Positions 25,479-39,069 of a DNA stretch of 64,000 nt are shown here, piece by piece. A program made the translations under genes and the position numbers. This stretch comes from Callaeas wilsoni (taxonomy: Eukaryota; Chordata; Aves; Passeriformes; Callaeidae). The stretch is from contig VWPU01002905.1 of the NCBI GenBank assembly GCA_013398955.1, positions 19,614-83,613 of the forward strand, given 5' to 3'. Every line of letters begins with the position of its first letter. The stretch's first letter is position 1. Under the pieces are notes generated by a model, which searched no databases, was not told the DNA's origin, and saw only the letters and a list, made by a program, of their open reading frames with translations.

Positions 25479-28400
25479 AATATCATGGAAAAACATGGTT
25501 TCAGTGACTTAGGTTTTGCATAATTTTTTTACTCCACAGACCATAACTAAGACTTCAGCTTATATGTGGTCAGACAGAAGGGGGTTGATTGCCACTTATA
25601 ATTTTTCAGCAAGCAATAATCCTTATTAAATGTGCATTTTCACAGAAATTCCACATTAAAGACATATTTATGCCTAAGCACTCCTTAGGAAAATGAAAAG
25701 ATTTCCTTTAAGATTTTGATTCACCCCATGGAATTTTATTTTTCTGCTATAAGCTTTTATTTCTTATTTCGAGAAAATATCTGTTAAAATAAATTATTTC
25801 ATTAGTAATTGTATAAATCTCTGTTGCACAGGTAGTGCTTTTTTCTACTTCCTGTTAGATTAATATTGAACAATGTGAAAAATCTGAACTAAAACTTTAC
25901 CCTGCTGTATAGTTTGGAAACATAAATACTATTTGTCCTCACTAGAAAGATGTTTCTAAATCAGTGGAGATTGAAGGAGCTTCTATAGCAGTAGCATTGT
26001 TCCTTCATTCATGCAGAGACTCCACAGAGGGCTGCAGGATGAAAGAGATGTAAAAGACAGACAGACAGATGCAGATTAAATTTGGAGCGTGATCGATTGA
26101 TCTTTCATGTTAGAACATTTAATATCCTGTGCTTTAGTTCAGGTGTAGCATCTGACAGCAGACACGGTGCAAATCCCTCCTAAAGAAAGGAAAATGCCTC
26201 AACTGTGTTGTTTGCTGTGAATTATTGCATCCCATGTGTTGCACCTTGCCTCTTCCTAGCTCAGCAGTTTCATACTCCAGCTGCTAAATACAGATAGTTA
26301 AACTTCACTTAGGCTCAGAAGTAGTTCTGGATAACTTTGAAAGTGGCATTGTTTCATCGCTTAGTTCTAGGCCTGTCCCAACAGCAAATGAGAAAAAACT
26401 CTTATGGGCATTGAAGGGCGGCTGCCTGAGAGTTCCCTCAGTACCTGCGGCTCTCTCAGCCAGGTCAATTTTCTGTCACTGTAGAAAGATAAATTAGTGT
26501 ATTAATATAGCAAATATCAGCTTAAAAACTGCCTTGGCTGCATTTCAGTGCTGTGCAGAATAACAGACATGGAAGTGCTCCCTCTCCAGTGCCCGCATTC
26601 CTTCTGGATTTTGTCCATAAGAAGGGAGCCCCTCTTGTGCTGTCTCTAGGGAAGATTTTCTTCAGGCCTGGGAAGAATAAAGATAGTAGGAAGAACCTGT
26701 GTCCCTATTTCTCTAATCATGTAAAATTCTTTCCCAGCTATTCTTTGCTGATTTTTGGATCCTTTATTTTTCCAGATCGCTTTTAACAAGTGCATACAGC
26801 ACTCTGCAGTTCAGTCCACTGCCTTTTTGGAGAAACCTTAAGCTGCACTACTGAATAATAATGCAACTCAGCACTAAATAACAATAAAAATGTATTAACA
26901 TACTGTTTCAATCTAGATATTAAAATTAATTTTGTTCTGTTCATTCATTACTTTAGACCTGCAGCAATGTGATAGAATGGATTCATGTACAAAACCCCAA
27001 ACAACAACACAAAACAGATCATTATTAAAAACCAAAAAATTCATATTAACTAGCAGTGTTAAGTGGAACTAGTCTGAACAATTTCCCTTTGAGGTGGCCT
27101 TCTGTTCAAGTATTTTTCTTCCAGTGCAAATGTAGCTATTTCAAGCATTTCAACCCTCCTGGTTGTAGTCCCATCACAAAGCAGCCAGTCACACCTAACT
27201 CCAGGAACTGCAACAGGAGTTACCCTTAAGTCCCCCTGTATCAGTTAATGTGCATATGCAGAAATCAAACAGCATGAAAACAGTAATGGATTTTCCCAGA
27301 GCTATTGATGTTTATTGTTAATCTTTGCTCTTTAAAAAAAAAAAATTAAAAAGTATTTTCTGCAATCCTTCTAGTCAAAAATCCACTTTAAATTTGACAG
27401 AATGGGATTTACATGGCACTGTTGGATATGAGTACCCTTGAGAGAGCATTACACTATTATTCAGATCATGTGCGTTTTGATGTTCTCTTTTTGATTATGT
27501 TATCTGACACCCAGTTTGCCCAAAGTCACAAAGTTGTTGTCTGCTCTTACACACAGGATGCCAATACTCAGGAGAGGTGTTTCTTGCTGGCCTTGTTACC
27601 TCTGAGCTAAGTCACAGAGTAGATTATTCAATTTTTCTGAGACTGAAACGAGAATACACATTGATTATTTGGTATCTTCTCATTTTTTGTTATCATGTGA
27701 GCATCTCAGCATCCTGATCTGTAAAGGTTTTCTTTTTTAGTTCTCCAGCTAAAGGCCTCAATTTCATACCTTGTAACCTCAAAATCCTCATTACAGTCTA
27801 TGAAACCAAAAGGCAAGCACTCAGAGCTGGACAGCAGGCCTTGATTCATGCTCCGTGACACATAAATTAAACATTATTGCACCAAAATTATTGAGTTTTG
27901 GAGCAAAGTACTTTTTTAATACTCAGTGTAAAAAGGTGAAAGTTTATTCAAGTTCCCAGAATATTAATACATTGGAATCCATTCTTGAATGTTCTGAGGA
28001 TTATCCTGCAATTTTGTCATGACAACACTGATTTTCATGTCCACCACGAGAGCTGAATTTCAGCTGCAAGGAAGGATTTTGTGTTAGCAAGGAAAGATTT
28101 CTGATTCTTAGGGCTGGAATAAGAGATGGGCTCTCCACCACTGGAGCAGCAGAGGCCTGGCTTGGAGGACACTTCAAGGCCAATTTCAGAGTCACTTATG
28201 TAGATGTCTCTATTGCTGGCATAAACTCTTGGGCACTAATAGACCTTTGTCTGCTTAACGCTTGCCCCAAACATTAATCTTTATTTTAACAATGTTAATT
28301 CCCTCGTGAGAGGTGTTGCTGAATAAGAAATTCAGGCTTCATGCTGGCACTGCTATTGCTTGATTATTCCTTGCCACGGGTCCTGAAGTGCCTGTTCTGA

Positions 28401-31400
28401 CCCACTCCTTCCCACAGCTGTGCTGCACATCACAGTCGTTCATGCGCTGAAGTCGAAGGAGTCACCTCGCTCGTTGTGCAGCACAGAACCTGACACTGCA
28501 GATTTACAGCACTGACATATTTCATGCCACTGCAAGGTGACCGTGTCTGTTGATTATTCACATTAGATGGGTTATGACCTTTAAGCTGGCAGGCAAAATC
28601 TCTTTTGCTGCTGAACCCAATAAGGGGCTTAGTAAAAGTGACAGAACCCACTCCCCGAAAAAATCAGGATGAAAGGTAGATATTCAAAATTAGGTGCCCA
28701 GATGAACAGTGGACACTACCTATGTGTTTAAGGAACCTAAATAAGATGCTTAGAACCCCAAAATGCTAAGGTTTCTCAGATTTGATTGGAACATCTTAAA
28801 ATTATATGTTCCCAGAATTTCTTTAGAACCCTTTATGTATAGTTATATTGGATTCCTTTACATATGAAGTGCTAGTAAAATTAGTAAAACTAATTTTAAC
28901 CAGCTGACCTTGAGTATTTCAATCAAAATGTAATTAAATATCATTGCACTTGCACACTTTCTGCTGAAGGGCTTTATTTTTTGATAACCAGACCATAAGA
29001 AGTCAAGAACTTTCATTTTGTGCCATCTTCCCCTTTCAGTAGTGATCTGATAAGAACTTTTGACTTTATGATGAGAATAGAATTTAATAAACTTTTCTAA
29101 TATATCCATCATCGTTATATAAATGAATTCTGTTGAATTTGTTGTGTTGTTAACAAAGAACAATTTGTCAAGCCCTTCTCTTTGCTTATAATTATTTCAT
29201 TAAAAGGACATTTACGTGTTCAACATCAAACTAGTATTTCTCTCCTTTTTATTTTCCATTTTGTTCCATTCCATATTTAAAAAATCCAGAAAAATACACC
29301 CTGTGAAAAGAAAGGTCAAAGTGTGAATTTACTTCTGTTTAAAAGCTGTGGCATTGATTTTATTATGAGTATGAATCTAGATGGCTCTGTTCTTTACCTG
29401 CACAAGATTATCTTACTGGGTTGAGCTTGTTAGGTAACTCTGTCTAGTTAAAAGAAAAAAAGCTTCTTCCTGGAAAATTTCAGTGTTCACAAAATGTTCT
29501 GCAGTGATTCAACCTAAATGGAAATGATTCATTATCTCCAAATGGCACAGGACACTTTCTAAGTGAATCAAAACAAATGTATGCTGTATTTTCTTAGCTT
29601 ATGCATTATGACGGTTGTAGCCTGGGATGCCACTGGGATTTTAGACAGAAAAGAGGGGTTGTTTTAAATGTGTCATAAAAGATATGGGCTCACTAAAAAG
29701 CCTGTCTTGTGGAACACAATGGGATGTCATGCTCCCTATCTGGAAATGGATCGAAGTCTACAAAGGGTATTTTTTTCCACGGACACCTCCAATGTCAAAT
29801 TTTCTCTAATTGTAGAGTGAAATCACCTTTTATAATGTAAGCAGTAGGGGAAAGTTCAAAACTTATTAATTTCTATCCCACTTAAAATAGAAAAGCTTAT
29901 GGAAATGAGAGAACATGGGCATTCACCATGGGCTGGCTCACCTTTGTGAAACTCACTTCAGAACAGGAAATATTTCTCAGCTGCCATCTCTCAGTTCCCT
30001 TTTTCCCCTGGTGTGGATTCTGGGTGCAGTACCCCTTTCTTTACTGCCTTCAGCACTCCTCCCACTGAGGCCACTCACACTGGGGCACATCGCTTCCTGC
30101 ATAGACAAGATGTGGTGATAATAGAGTCATGAAATCTTTGTAAAAAGATCCTTGATAAAAAATGCAGTTTCTTCCTCATACCAAAGAAATACTAAGAGGA
30201 AAGGGGATGGAGTTTGGAACCAAATCCCAATGCTTATCATTCCTGAATCCCTGAAACACAAAAAGTAGTCCACAACAGGCAGACAATGTATTAGCAGCAG
30301 ATTGCTGTTTTGACTGTAGACTTTAGACATGGAGTAAAGAGATTAACTGTCATTTTTAAGGATAAAAAATTATACTCAATAATTTTGAAACCTAGCTGAA
30401 AACTCATACACAGTGTGATTCAGGATTGTATAAACAATGCGAAAATAACAGAACAGAATTTGGGAGGGCAGAGACTGATCATTAAAGACAGCCCACAAGG
30501 TCTCAGGAAAGATAAGTGACACTTCAGTAGCCTTTGGAGGCAATCTGAGGAGAAGATGACCATGCACATTGTATTTTTACATGTAGATTAAGAACAAGCA
30601 AAGCAACAAGGCTCTGCACCAACCATATTCTTTGGATTAGGCCCGGGATAATGAAAGTGATATCAAGTGTTGCCAAAACCTCAAACTGTATGAGGGGTAA
30701 AACAAATGGATTAGGAGGTAAACACATACATTTGCCTGCCTACCCTTCCTAGAGCTGTGGGGCAGAAAGTAAGCGAAGATATTGAGCAAGATAAATGATG
30801 GTGTGATGTTTGACATGGCAGCACATGCCTGGCTAGAAGAGCCATTCAGAACTTGAGTGCAGCATGACACAGATTACGTGTCGCACAAACATCCCACCCC
30901 CGGGCATTAAACAAGAGTATCATCAGCACTATTTGTGCCCATTAAGACCTAAAAGCCTGCTGATAGCTCATGCCATCATTTGCCACTGTCCTCTGAAGTG
31001 GTGGGGTTGTACAGTCTAGCCCTGTTACCGGGCTGGGTTTTACTCAGTACACTTGGGGTGACCATCTCTTCTTGGTGATGTGGCCTGTGACATAAGAATA
31101 GATGCAAATCTCTTTGTTCTATGTGCCAGTGTGTGGCAGGTCTAGCTAAGATCCCAGGGTGATTCCAGCAAATTTAAGGAGAGAAGGTACTTGGATTTCC
31201 TTGATTTTGATTTTCAGGATAATAATGACTGTTGATTTTTTTTTTCACATCACTTGGTGGTGAGTTGTAACTAGATATTTCAAAAATCTGTGCACGTGGC
31301 CGCAGACTCTTACTCGAGCACCCCCAGGAAATGCTGATGTGGTATTAAGGCCAGTCCAGAGCGCCAGGCAAGTGCATTCCCAATGAGACTGCAGACAGGA

Positions 31401-31613
31401 TGCTTGATGGGGAGGAGAGCTGGTGGTCACTACAAAAGCTCTGTTCCAGCAGCTCCCTGGTCTCCAATGTCCCACATGGAGACCATGTGAGACCATGTTT
31501 TCTGTTCCACCAGAAAACAAGTAGCTCCCATTGCCCGTCACTGAACTGCTAGGTATGATGAAGAAGGATAGACATGTCTGATCCCCTTGAAGGAACCCAG
31601 CAGGTCCCTTGAC
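25479..31613. other. AT-rich non-coding stretch
   Basis: I see no gene, transposon or RNA gene. Minor items are a short (ACAG)n near 26055-26072 and a GC-richer patch at 31290-31540. Open frames are short and low in coding character. Confidence 0.5.
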
Positions 31614-31800
31614 TTTGTTTTTTTTTGATGGTTAAACTGGTTTTTAGGAGAATTTGGATGACTTTTTTTTTAAAAAAACTTTTATTTGTTGTGGTTTTTT
31701 ATATAATGATGTTGTTGATAGATTGTAGATGTTTTGGAGTTTTACGTTTTTTTAGGGTAGTATGGGTTAGTTTATGATAGATGATGGGGCTGTGTTTTTA
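31614..31800 (+). other. C-depleted, G/T-rich tract
   Basis: Only five C residues occur in these 187 bases, and none between 31681 and 31740, while G remains common. The complementary strand is therefore almost free of G. The flanks return to normal composition by about 31800-31860. It is not a simple tandem repeat. Possible causes are strand-biased cytosine deamination of an inserted sequence, a decayed mitochondrial insertion with its strand bias, or a degenerate GT-rich repeat. Confidence 0.7.
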
Positions 31801-34800
31801 CTCTTGGGGTAGCTGGTTTTAGGTGTATTGTACGCCTCTCCAGGTGAAAGTAAACTGAGGTTTGCACTTTGTTGCTAGAGCAATGGAGAAAAATGTATTT
31901 GTAATATTAATAGTGGTGTATTTGTTGTTTTACTCACTCCGAGCACAAGGCTGAGCTTCAGCCGGGCTGCTGCAGCCTGCTCTGTGCAGCCTGGGCAAAG
32001 GCCCTGCACACATTCCCAGCCAGCAGTCCCCTCCCACCCAACACAAACCTGCTCTTTGTCACACGGTCCCCCTGCAGCCCACCCGACAGGTACCGCGAGG
32101 GTAAGGCTTTGCAAGGGAGGAGAGGGAAAACAGAGGGAAGCAAATGCCAACCAGCAAACAGAAGTGAAAACACCTGTTTGGCACTGAGGAACAGCTGTAC
32201 ACATGCAGCTGCTGCTCTCTGTCTCCTGAAGCACCACATGCTTGTTGCTTTACTTTAGGTGGGTCAGGTTCTCAGCGTGTCTGCAGGATTTAGTTGATGC
32301 TATTTAGAAAAGGAGGCTCCTTTACCCTGTGGATTTACTCAGCTTTAATCAGAACTGCTATGGTAAATAGCAGACCTGTAAAAGTTGTATCTGTTTTTTA
32401 ATTTCATTTCAAGAGAAGAGTTTTGAAAGGAAAGTTTTCTTACTACTGATCCTTAAAATAAACTGTGGATGACTTTTAAGGAATGATATAAGGAGTAGAT
32501 TTTTTTTTTTCCTTCTACCTCCAATTACCTTTTCAAAGATCCTACAAGCAATCTCATTTATGGAGGATCTACTTAAAGTGATTGTGCTTGTTGGAATTTA
32601 ATATGATCTTCATTTTTGGAATTTGTCTTTTTTCTTTTAATAGGAATTTTTTCTCTTAGCAAGTGCAGTTCCATTGTAACCTAAATGCATTCTACGGTAT
32701 TTCCATAATCACTTTGATTAAAATAGTTTTTTGAAATTAAGTATACATCTTCCTACATGCAGGAAAGGTCCCATTCCTCAATCATATGTAGGTAATTAAT
32801 TCCTGCTGGAGAACATCCAGCTCAGAGTATAATTATAAGCAATAGCTAAGAACCATCAAACTCTATAGCATTGAACCATGAAGGATAGAAAGTATGAGAA
32901 CACAGGTTTTGCAGAGATATGAAAGCCGAAAATAATTGGCCTGCAAGTTGAGTGTAGATACCTAACCATGTCATAAGCTGTGCAGAGTAGCCCAGTCAAA
33001 AAGGAATTAACTTCTGAACTCCAGGCACCACTGCTGATTGTAATAACCAATTAGGAATCAGCCTGACTGTCCCTGCATTTCTTCTTGTTTCTTTCTTTCT
33101 TGTAGTGTAAATTTATTGTATGCCAGCAATAAGTAATTAGCTTAAAGATAAGTAAGTTGGTAAAATTCAGACAGTTGAAATCTATAGGAATGATTTAATT
33201 TTACCATAACAAACACAAAGTTAATTAGAAGTTGGGAACATATGGAATAAAAACATTAGGGCATTCAGTTCAAATGAAATTAAGCATTGATACAATCTTC
33301 TCCAGAAAAGGTAAAAAATTAAATGCAGAAAGCATTTAAAAAACAAAAAAAAATAAAGGTCAATCCTGTATTACAATGGTAAAGAACAGAGTGATCTTTT
33401 GTAAAATATATAAATATATGGTTGGCAGTGACTTCTTCCCTTTTTGTCTGCCAAGTCTTATGACAGTGTACATAAAACCAACTGTAAAAAAAATCTTATA
33501 ATTAGAGTACTCATCATCTTGCATTAAAAATTGGTACAAAAAATAAATGCCTTTAGTGGATAGCACTTAACTCCAGTTGACAGTAGGCTCAATCCTACAT
33601 GTTTTACTCATAGCTTTAGTGCTGGTGACGTCAGTGACTTTTGTACAAGGCCAGCAGGGTTTGCCCTGAGTCGTGTTTGCTCAGAGGGAGCAGACATAAA
33701 AAACTACCTTTAAGGATAATTACAGTATAATCCAAGTAAAATCTCTGAACTTCCTCTTGAAGAAAGTCATTGTCTTTCCTGTGAAGGAATCATGTTCAAA
33801 GACCCTTTTCTATTTGTATGCTTTGGGTATGCTGAAATACACGGAGGCGTAGCCCCCTGCCCCCATTTTGCACGCCCTGTGTGAAGCACTCCTGTGCCAG
33901 CACTCCCTGGCAGGCACACCCCAGTGCAGGGCAGCGCTCTGCACAGCACCCTCGGCTCAGCGGGAAACACTCTCTGCACCGTGCCGCAGGGATGTGTCAC
34001 AAGAAAACGCCCCTTTCTGAAATCCTGCAACTCCTAACTGCGGACAGGGTGTGCTTTTCTGAGTGTGGTCACTGCCAAGAAAAACCTGAACTGCCCCGTG
34101 GTCCCTACTGGGAAATAACCAGAGAAAGGGAGGAAAGGAAAAAACCCGCATGAGCTTGCTCAATCTTTCTGACATAACTTTGGGATAGCTCTGTTGGAAG
34201 ACCCCTTTTGCTGGCCATATCCCTGGCAAAAAGAAAGGGACCTGCTTGTAGAAAGCCATGCCTTTGCCTGTTGACATGTTAGAAAGGGCACTCCAGGAGG
34301 GCCCCTGAGGTGTGTGATGCGCAGCTTGCCCTGCTTCACCGCACACCTGCAGCTCCCCGCGCGCCCCGGAGCCGGTCGCTCCCACAGCGGTGCTCAGCCA
34401 CCTCCCAGCGGGCTGCTTGCCACCCAGCCTTGTGTGCAATGCTGCCTGCCTTCAAATGCTTTGCAGACGGATTTCAGACCCTCTTTCCTTTTTTTACCTT
34501 GCTATAAAAGTCAACAGAAGGATCTGCTCTCAGCCTTGCATCTTCGAGCATCAGCATCCAACTTTGCAACAGTTTCTCTTTTGAGAACACGTCTTTATTC
34601 CCTTCTGATCTTGATTGTCTCTACTTTATCTAGGCTTACCTTAAAAATACTCTGCATTAAGTAGCATATTTTCAGTGCCATTTATTTACCATTTTTTTAC
34701 CATTTAAATAAAAGCAGGAGAAACAACCATGGCAATCAACAGCACGTATTGTTTCTCTAAGACAATCCTTGTAATTAGTATGCTAATTTCCCACAAATAT

Positions 34801-35325
34801 GACCAAAGCTAAATTAGCAACCAATATTACCATATGTTTCTGGAAAGAAAATAATCATCAAATTATTTAAGAGTCTCCTGGGAAAGGAGAATAGAAGATC
34901 TGATTTAAGACAATATCATGTCTTGAGAAAATTACACTATGTCCCTGTCATATTTTTATCTATTATGGTGCTGTCTGCTGGTGCATTTCCATTTGAAGAG
35001 TGTTGTAATTTATCATGGAAGTAGAGGTCTATTGAATTGAGGCTAGTTAAGTGCCAGGAAACAGAACATCAGAATTTGCTGAATGTGGGACAGAAAGTTG
35101 ACCCCTAGATAAAGGCGGAGTCAGTCCTGTCAGAACAACTTGTATGTTATTATCAACCGTCGACACAAGTTGTGGAGCTTTTCTCTCTATTTGGCAAGCA
35201 AATTGGGACAGTAATTATTTGATAAGGTTTTTAAAAAGCATGACTGCAGTATACTTTTTCTCTACTTTTCTACATTGCAATGCGGCCTAAATTTGCTTGT
35301 CATTGCTGCATGTTAAAAATTCCAG
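31801..35325. other. non-coding stretch with GC-richer patches
   Basis: No gene is supportable. GC-richer patches lie at about 31940-32110 and 33840-34440. Frames overlap on both strands in these patches, and none resembles a known family. A full CRE word lies at 33626-33633. Confidence 0.5.
33626..33633. promoter_or_regulatory. perfect CRE word (TGACGTCA)
   Basis: The full palindromic cAMP-response element occurs once, in a CpG-poor setting. No promoter is recognised nearby, so function is uncertain. Confidence 0.3.
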
Positions 35326-35412
35326 GATCTGTCCAAAGGAGATATCATCGGAGTTGGCACAAACATCCTTCTGGGCTTCTTAGCCTGGATAATCTTAGAT
35401 ATTTTCTGCTGA
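35326..35412 (+). CDS. candidate last exon encoding a hydrophobic tail
   Basis: AATTCCAG ends at 35325 and could be a splice acceptor, though the pyrimidine tract before it is weak. The frame from 35326 gives 28 residues, beginning DLSKGDIIGVGTNILLG and ending in a hydrophobic run with a C-terminal cysteine, then TGA at 35410-35412. The same frame has a stop upstream at 35314-35316, so the frame opens near the proposed acceptor. A tail-anchored or multi-pass membrane protein would end this way. AT-rich DNA often encodes hydrophobic runs by chance, so support is thin and no partner exon was found. Confidence 0.15.
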   Translation, partial: DLSKGDIIGVGTNILLGFLAWIILDIFC

Positions 35413-38400
35413 TTCAGGTTCTCATGATGATAATTTCATCTTTTCTCACTGTGGAAACACACACATTTGTCATCTAAAGTATGGAGTGTAAAGACAAGCT
35501 ATGCAGTGATGCCATATGCTGAGGAATCAATGTGAAAGGAATCTGGAGGACTGCAGCTTGATTTAAAAAGAGGAGGCCCTTTCTAGGCACTTGGGCCCTT
35601 CAAAGTCCAGGTATTTCTCATCAAATGGGTGGGCTGGGAAAGGTTAGCCTGTTTGATGTGTACTTGCTTTTCAGATTTCATGAGAATTCCCTGCTATTTC
35701 AAGTTTTTTCAGCTTCTCTGCTTTACTGTTTAGAGCAAGTTGCTCCCTTTGTGGCATTAACCTTGTGGCTAAGGAAGCCTAGAGAAGTGAGTTATGCAGA
35801 ATTTAAATATCCTTTGGCTGTGTCAGCAACTTCAGCTCTTCATTACTTATAGGTATATAAGATTTTCTTGCAGAGACTAACCAAAGAAACAGCAGAAAAT
35901 CTGCTTCGAAAGAACATAAGCTTTTGAGAAAAAGCTCATAAAACCAGTATGCAATGGCACTCCTTGCATGGCTGCCCAAGCAGAATATTTTCTAGCCTTT
36001 TGTTCCTGTGAAACTCCACTACATATGCTGAAAACCTGGAAATTGCCTCTGGATCGGGGTGAGGAGTATCCTTTCATATGATTTTATTTTTTTATAAGAA
36101 GAATTTAAAAGGAAAAAAGAATGTACTGCAGACCCTCAAGAGTCAAAAATCAAAAAATGCTGTATTAAAGCTGCATGAACTTTTGTATGAAAAATATCCC
36201 TTCACTATGTTAGGCTATAAAAGGTTTATTAATTCTGGTTTATTTTGTGGAATTGTGCACTTTGAACCTTAATGTTCCCCAAAGTTCTGCAAAATGAGGT
36301 TCTTTCTATTTTCCTAATGAAGCAGTTTGACATTTCACATGAAGCCCATGATGTTTAGGATTTGAATGTCTTAAGTATTAATACTAAAATGTTAAAAATC
36401 AAATGAAAATAGTTGTCTCTCAAGCAATGGTTATATTTTAAAAATAATATACTTAGTCTGATCTTTTGTCCCTGAAAGTTGTATATATGCAGCTCAGATA
36501 CACATCTTTCTAAAAATCCAAGTTTCATCCATAGACTGTAGGTACAAAGGTAATATTATCAGTACTATTAGCAGTTTCCTGATTAAGAAAAAGCAGAATC
36601 TGACAAAATTTTCTTGTATTAACATAGTCTAAATATCAGAGTTAAATATGAATTCAGCACCCATGGTGATGAAGGCACAGCTATTTCTGGACAGTTCACT
36701 GTGGTAGCTCATTGCTGACTCATTTAAGAGACAAGATGAAGAGGGTTTTCTCACTTGTGTGACACAGTATTGTGTGTGATTATGTCCTTCTTTTTTTCCA
36801 TATTTGAGGAGTTTTTGACACTTGTATTTTGAGCCGATGACATTTCCATGAGATCCAGTTCTCTGACACCACACTGACTTCAAGACTCCAAGTCACTATA
36901 GATCACCCAAGGTATGGGAATATGTGAGGAATCATACTACTAACTTTTTCCAAATCACATGTTCAGGGCATTGCCTTCAGAGTAAAAGAAAATATTGTTA
37001 AAGTATTGCTTTTCACTCTGATTGGTGCTATTTTAATTGCTGAAGCAGCCAAGTTTCAGTTCCCACTCCTCCTCCTCCTCCCCCAAAAAAAAGCTAATGT
37101 CATAAAATTTCTATCTTTTACTCCATAATAAATATTAAAAGAAAACTGCATTCTTTAGAACTAGAGTCCACAAAGAAAGATCATGAATCTTTTAATTACA
37201 AAGATATTATGGGATGCAATTCTTTTGGATTAAGATAGTGGCTGTACCATGGTTTGTTTAATTTTACTGATTTGGTGTCATAATATAACACCTTCCTTTT
37301 TGAATTGAAGTGTGATTGTGCTGAAAATACTTTGTAACATATAACTCAAGCATAGATTCCCTCCCTGAGGATTTGTGGTGGATACAACAATACAGTCCAA
37401 GCTTATACCTTGACTCCACAAACTGATTTTAGATATGAGCAAAGTGTGCAAAACTGGTGTGCTGCATTGCATTGTCCTAATCAGTTTAACTTCTTTGTGG
37501 AAAATGAATTTATGATAATATACCAGAAAACCATTATGCATTTGACCTTATTAAGCTGGAGTAGAATCAAATTGTATACTATTGACTTTAACCTTGGCTC
37601 ACTGTGTAGATGAATGAAAATAATTGCACTAGTGAAAATAATCAAATGGCTGCACACAGCTCTGCAGATTGAATGGACCTTGGCTCAGCGCTATTAGGAA
37701 TGATTTAGCCTATAGAAATAGAGTTTTGTAATTAATGAAGAACAAGAGCAGGAAAAAAAAATAGTACTCTACCAGCTGCCTTTAAGCAAGGGTGGATAGA
37801 TGCAATTGTATTAGCAGGTAGTTGTTATAACTATTGAGATTGGTTTTAAAGGCTGAAACAGATGAAATGCATGGCAGGGTGGAGATGGAAATTATGGCTA
37901 GAGACCTAGAATGAGGTGTGTTTGTAGCCCAAATCAGACAAGTAACTAAGGAATCTCTAACTATTACTCCAATTAAGCAAATGGAGCTGCTGAGACTTGA
38001 AGCTTATGTGACTTTGGGGGAAATGTGTCTCAGGCACTGTAAAAAGTAAACCAAAAAGCTGGAAAGATGCCTTTCCTGAGGTCAATGAAAATATTCCAAT
38101 CTTTGTTTTGGGCAAAAAGCATATTTTTGATTGATGCTGCTGGAGAGTGGAACAGTTTGTGGATGTATGTTCATGGTCACTTAGGTGGAAAGACATGCAC
38201 TCCTTCTTGTTCCAGAACCACCAAACCAGCAACTCCAAGACCCAGAAACCCCATTGCAGGGATTGGCATTTAAGTGGCACAGTCTCCTGAGGCCAGTTGA
38301 GGCTGAATTTTAAAGATAAACCTCTTATTTAACAAAAATAAGATGTCGCATGGTTGTTGGGTTTTTTCCTTCTCCAATTGATATTTTTTTCTTCCAGAAG

Positions 38401-39046
38401 GGATGAAGAGTTAAGTTCTGCTTTGTCCTATTAATTTAGTTAGTATTGGATTGATGTAATTGAGAACAGAATTTATCCTGTGCTGCTTAAATTAAATGAG
38501 AGCTCCATCAGGCTGATTCTTTCATATTGCAGTGCATCTTCATTACAACATCATTTAATTCCCTCAGAGACTTCAACCCTTTGTTTCTTTTCTCATGCAG
38601 AGTATCACTCTGATACCACCAGTCAGGTGGGGCATTTTACTCCTTCCTTCACAGAATTTGGCTACTCCAAAAAAAAAAACAAAAACGGAGGATGGGGGGT
38701 TAGGGGCTACCTTGACGAGCATTTCACATTGTGCTTTTAATATTAATGCTGTAAGATTTCACTGACAAGGTTTCATGTCTAACGCAAGCATGCTGGGAGC
38801 ACTTTTTGTGGCAAAGCAGTGCTGCTCTGTGTTTACTGCCCAGCTGTTAGCATGAAAGGGGGACACACTGGCTGCAGAGCCAATGCACAGCTGGCCTCCT
38901 TTGCTAAAGTGGTTTCATGCCAGACACATGAAGTTTTAATTATGAGCAGTCAGAAATATGCTGCTTGAATTTCCTCACTCTTGGACAGAAGCAAGACCAA
39001 AGTTCTTTTGAAATGTGGTGATAGATTTGTATCTCTCTGTATGTGT

Positions 39047-39069
39047 TGTTGGTGTATTTGACACCAACA
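39047..39069. repeat. small hairpin, 9-base arms
   Basis: TGTTGGTGT and ACACCAACA pair around the loop ATTTG. Confidence 0.7.

Noticed and set aside
35711..35788. Segment bounded by TTTTTTCAG and GAA/GTGAGT
   Set aside because: The single open frame is short and hydrophobic, the donor is preceded by GAA and not AG, and nothing nearby can be joined to it.
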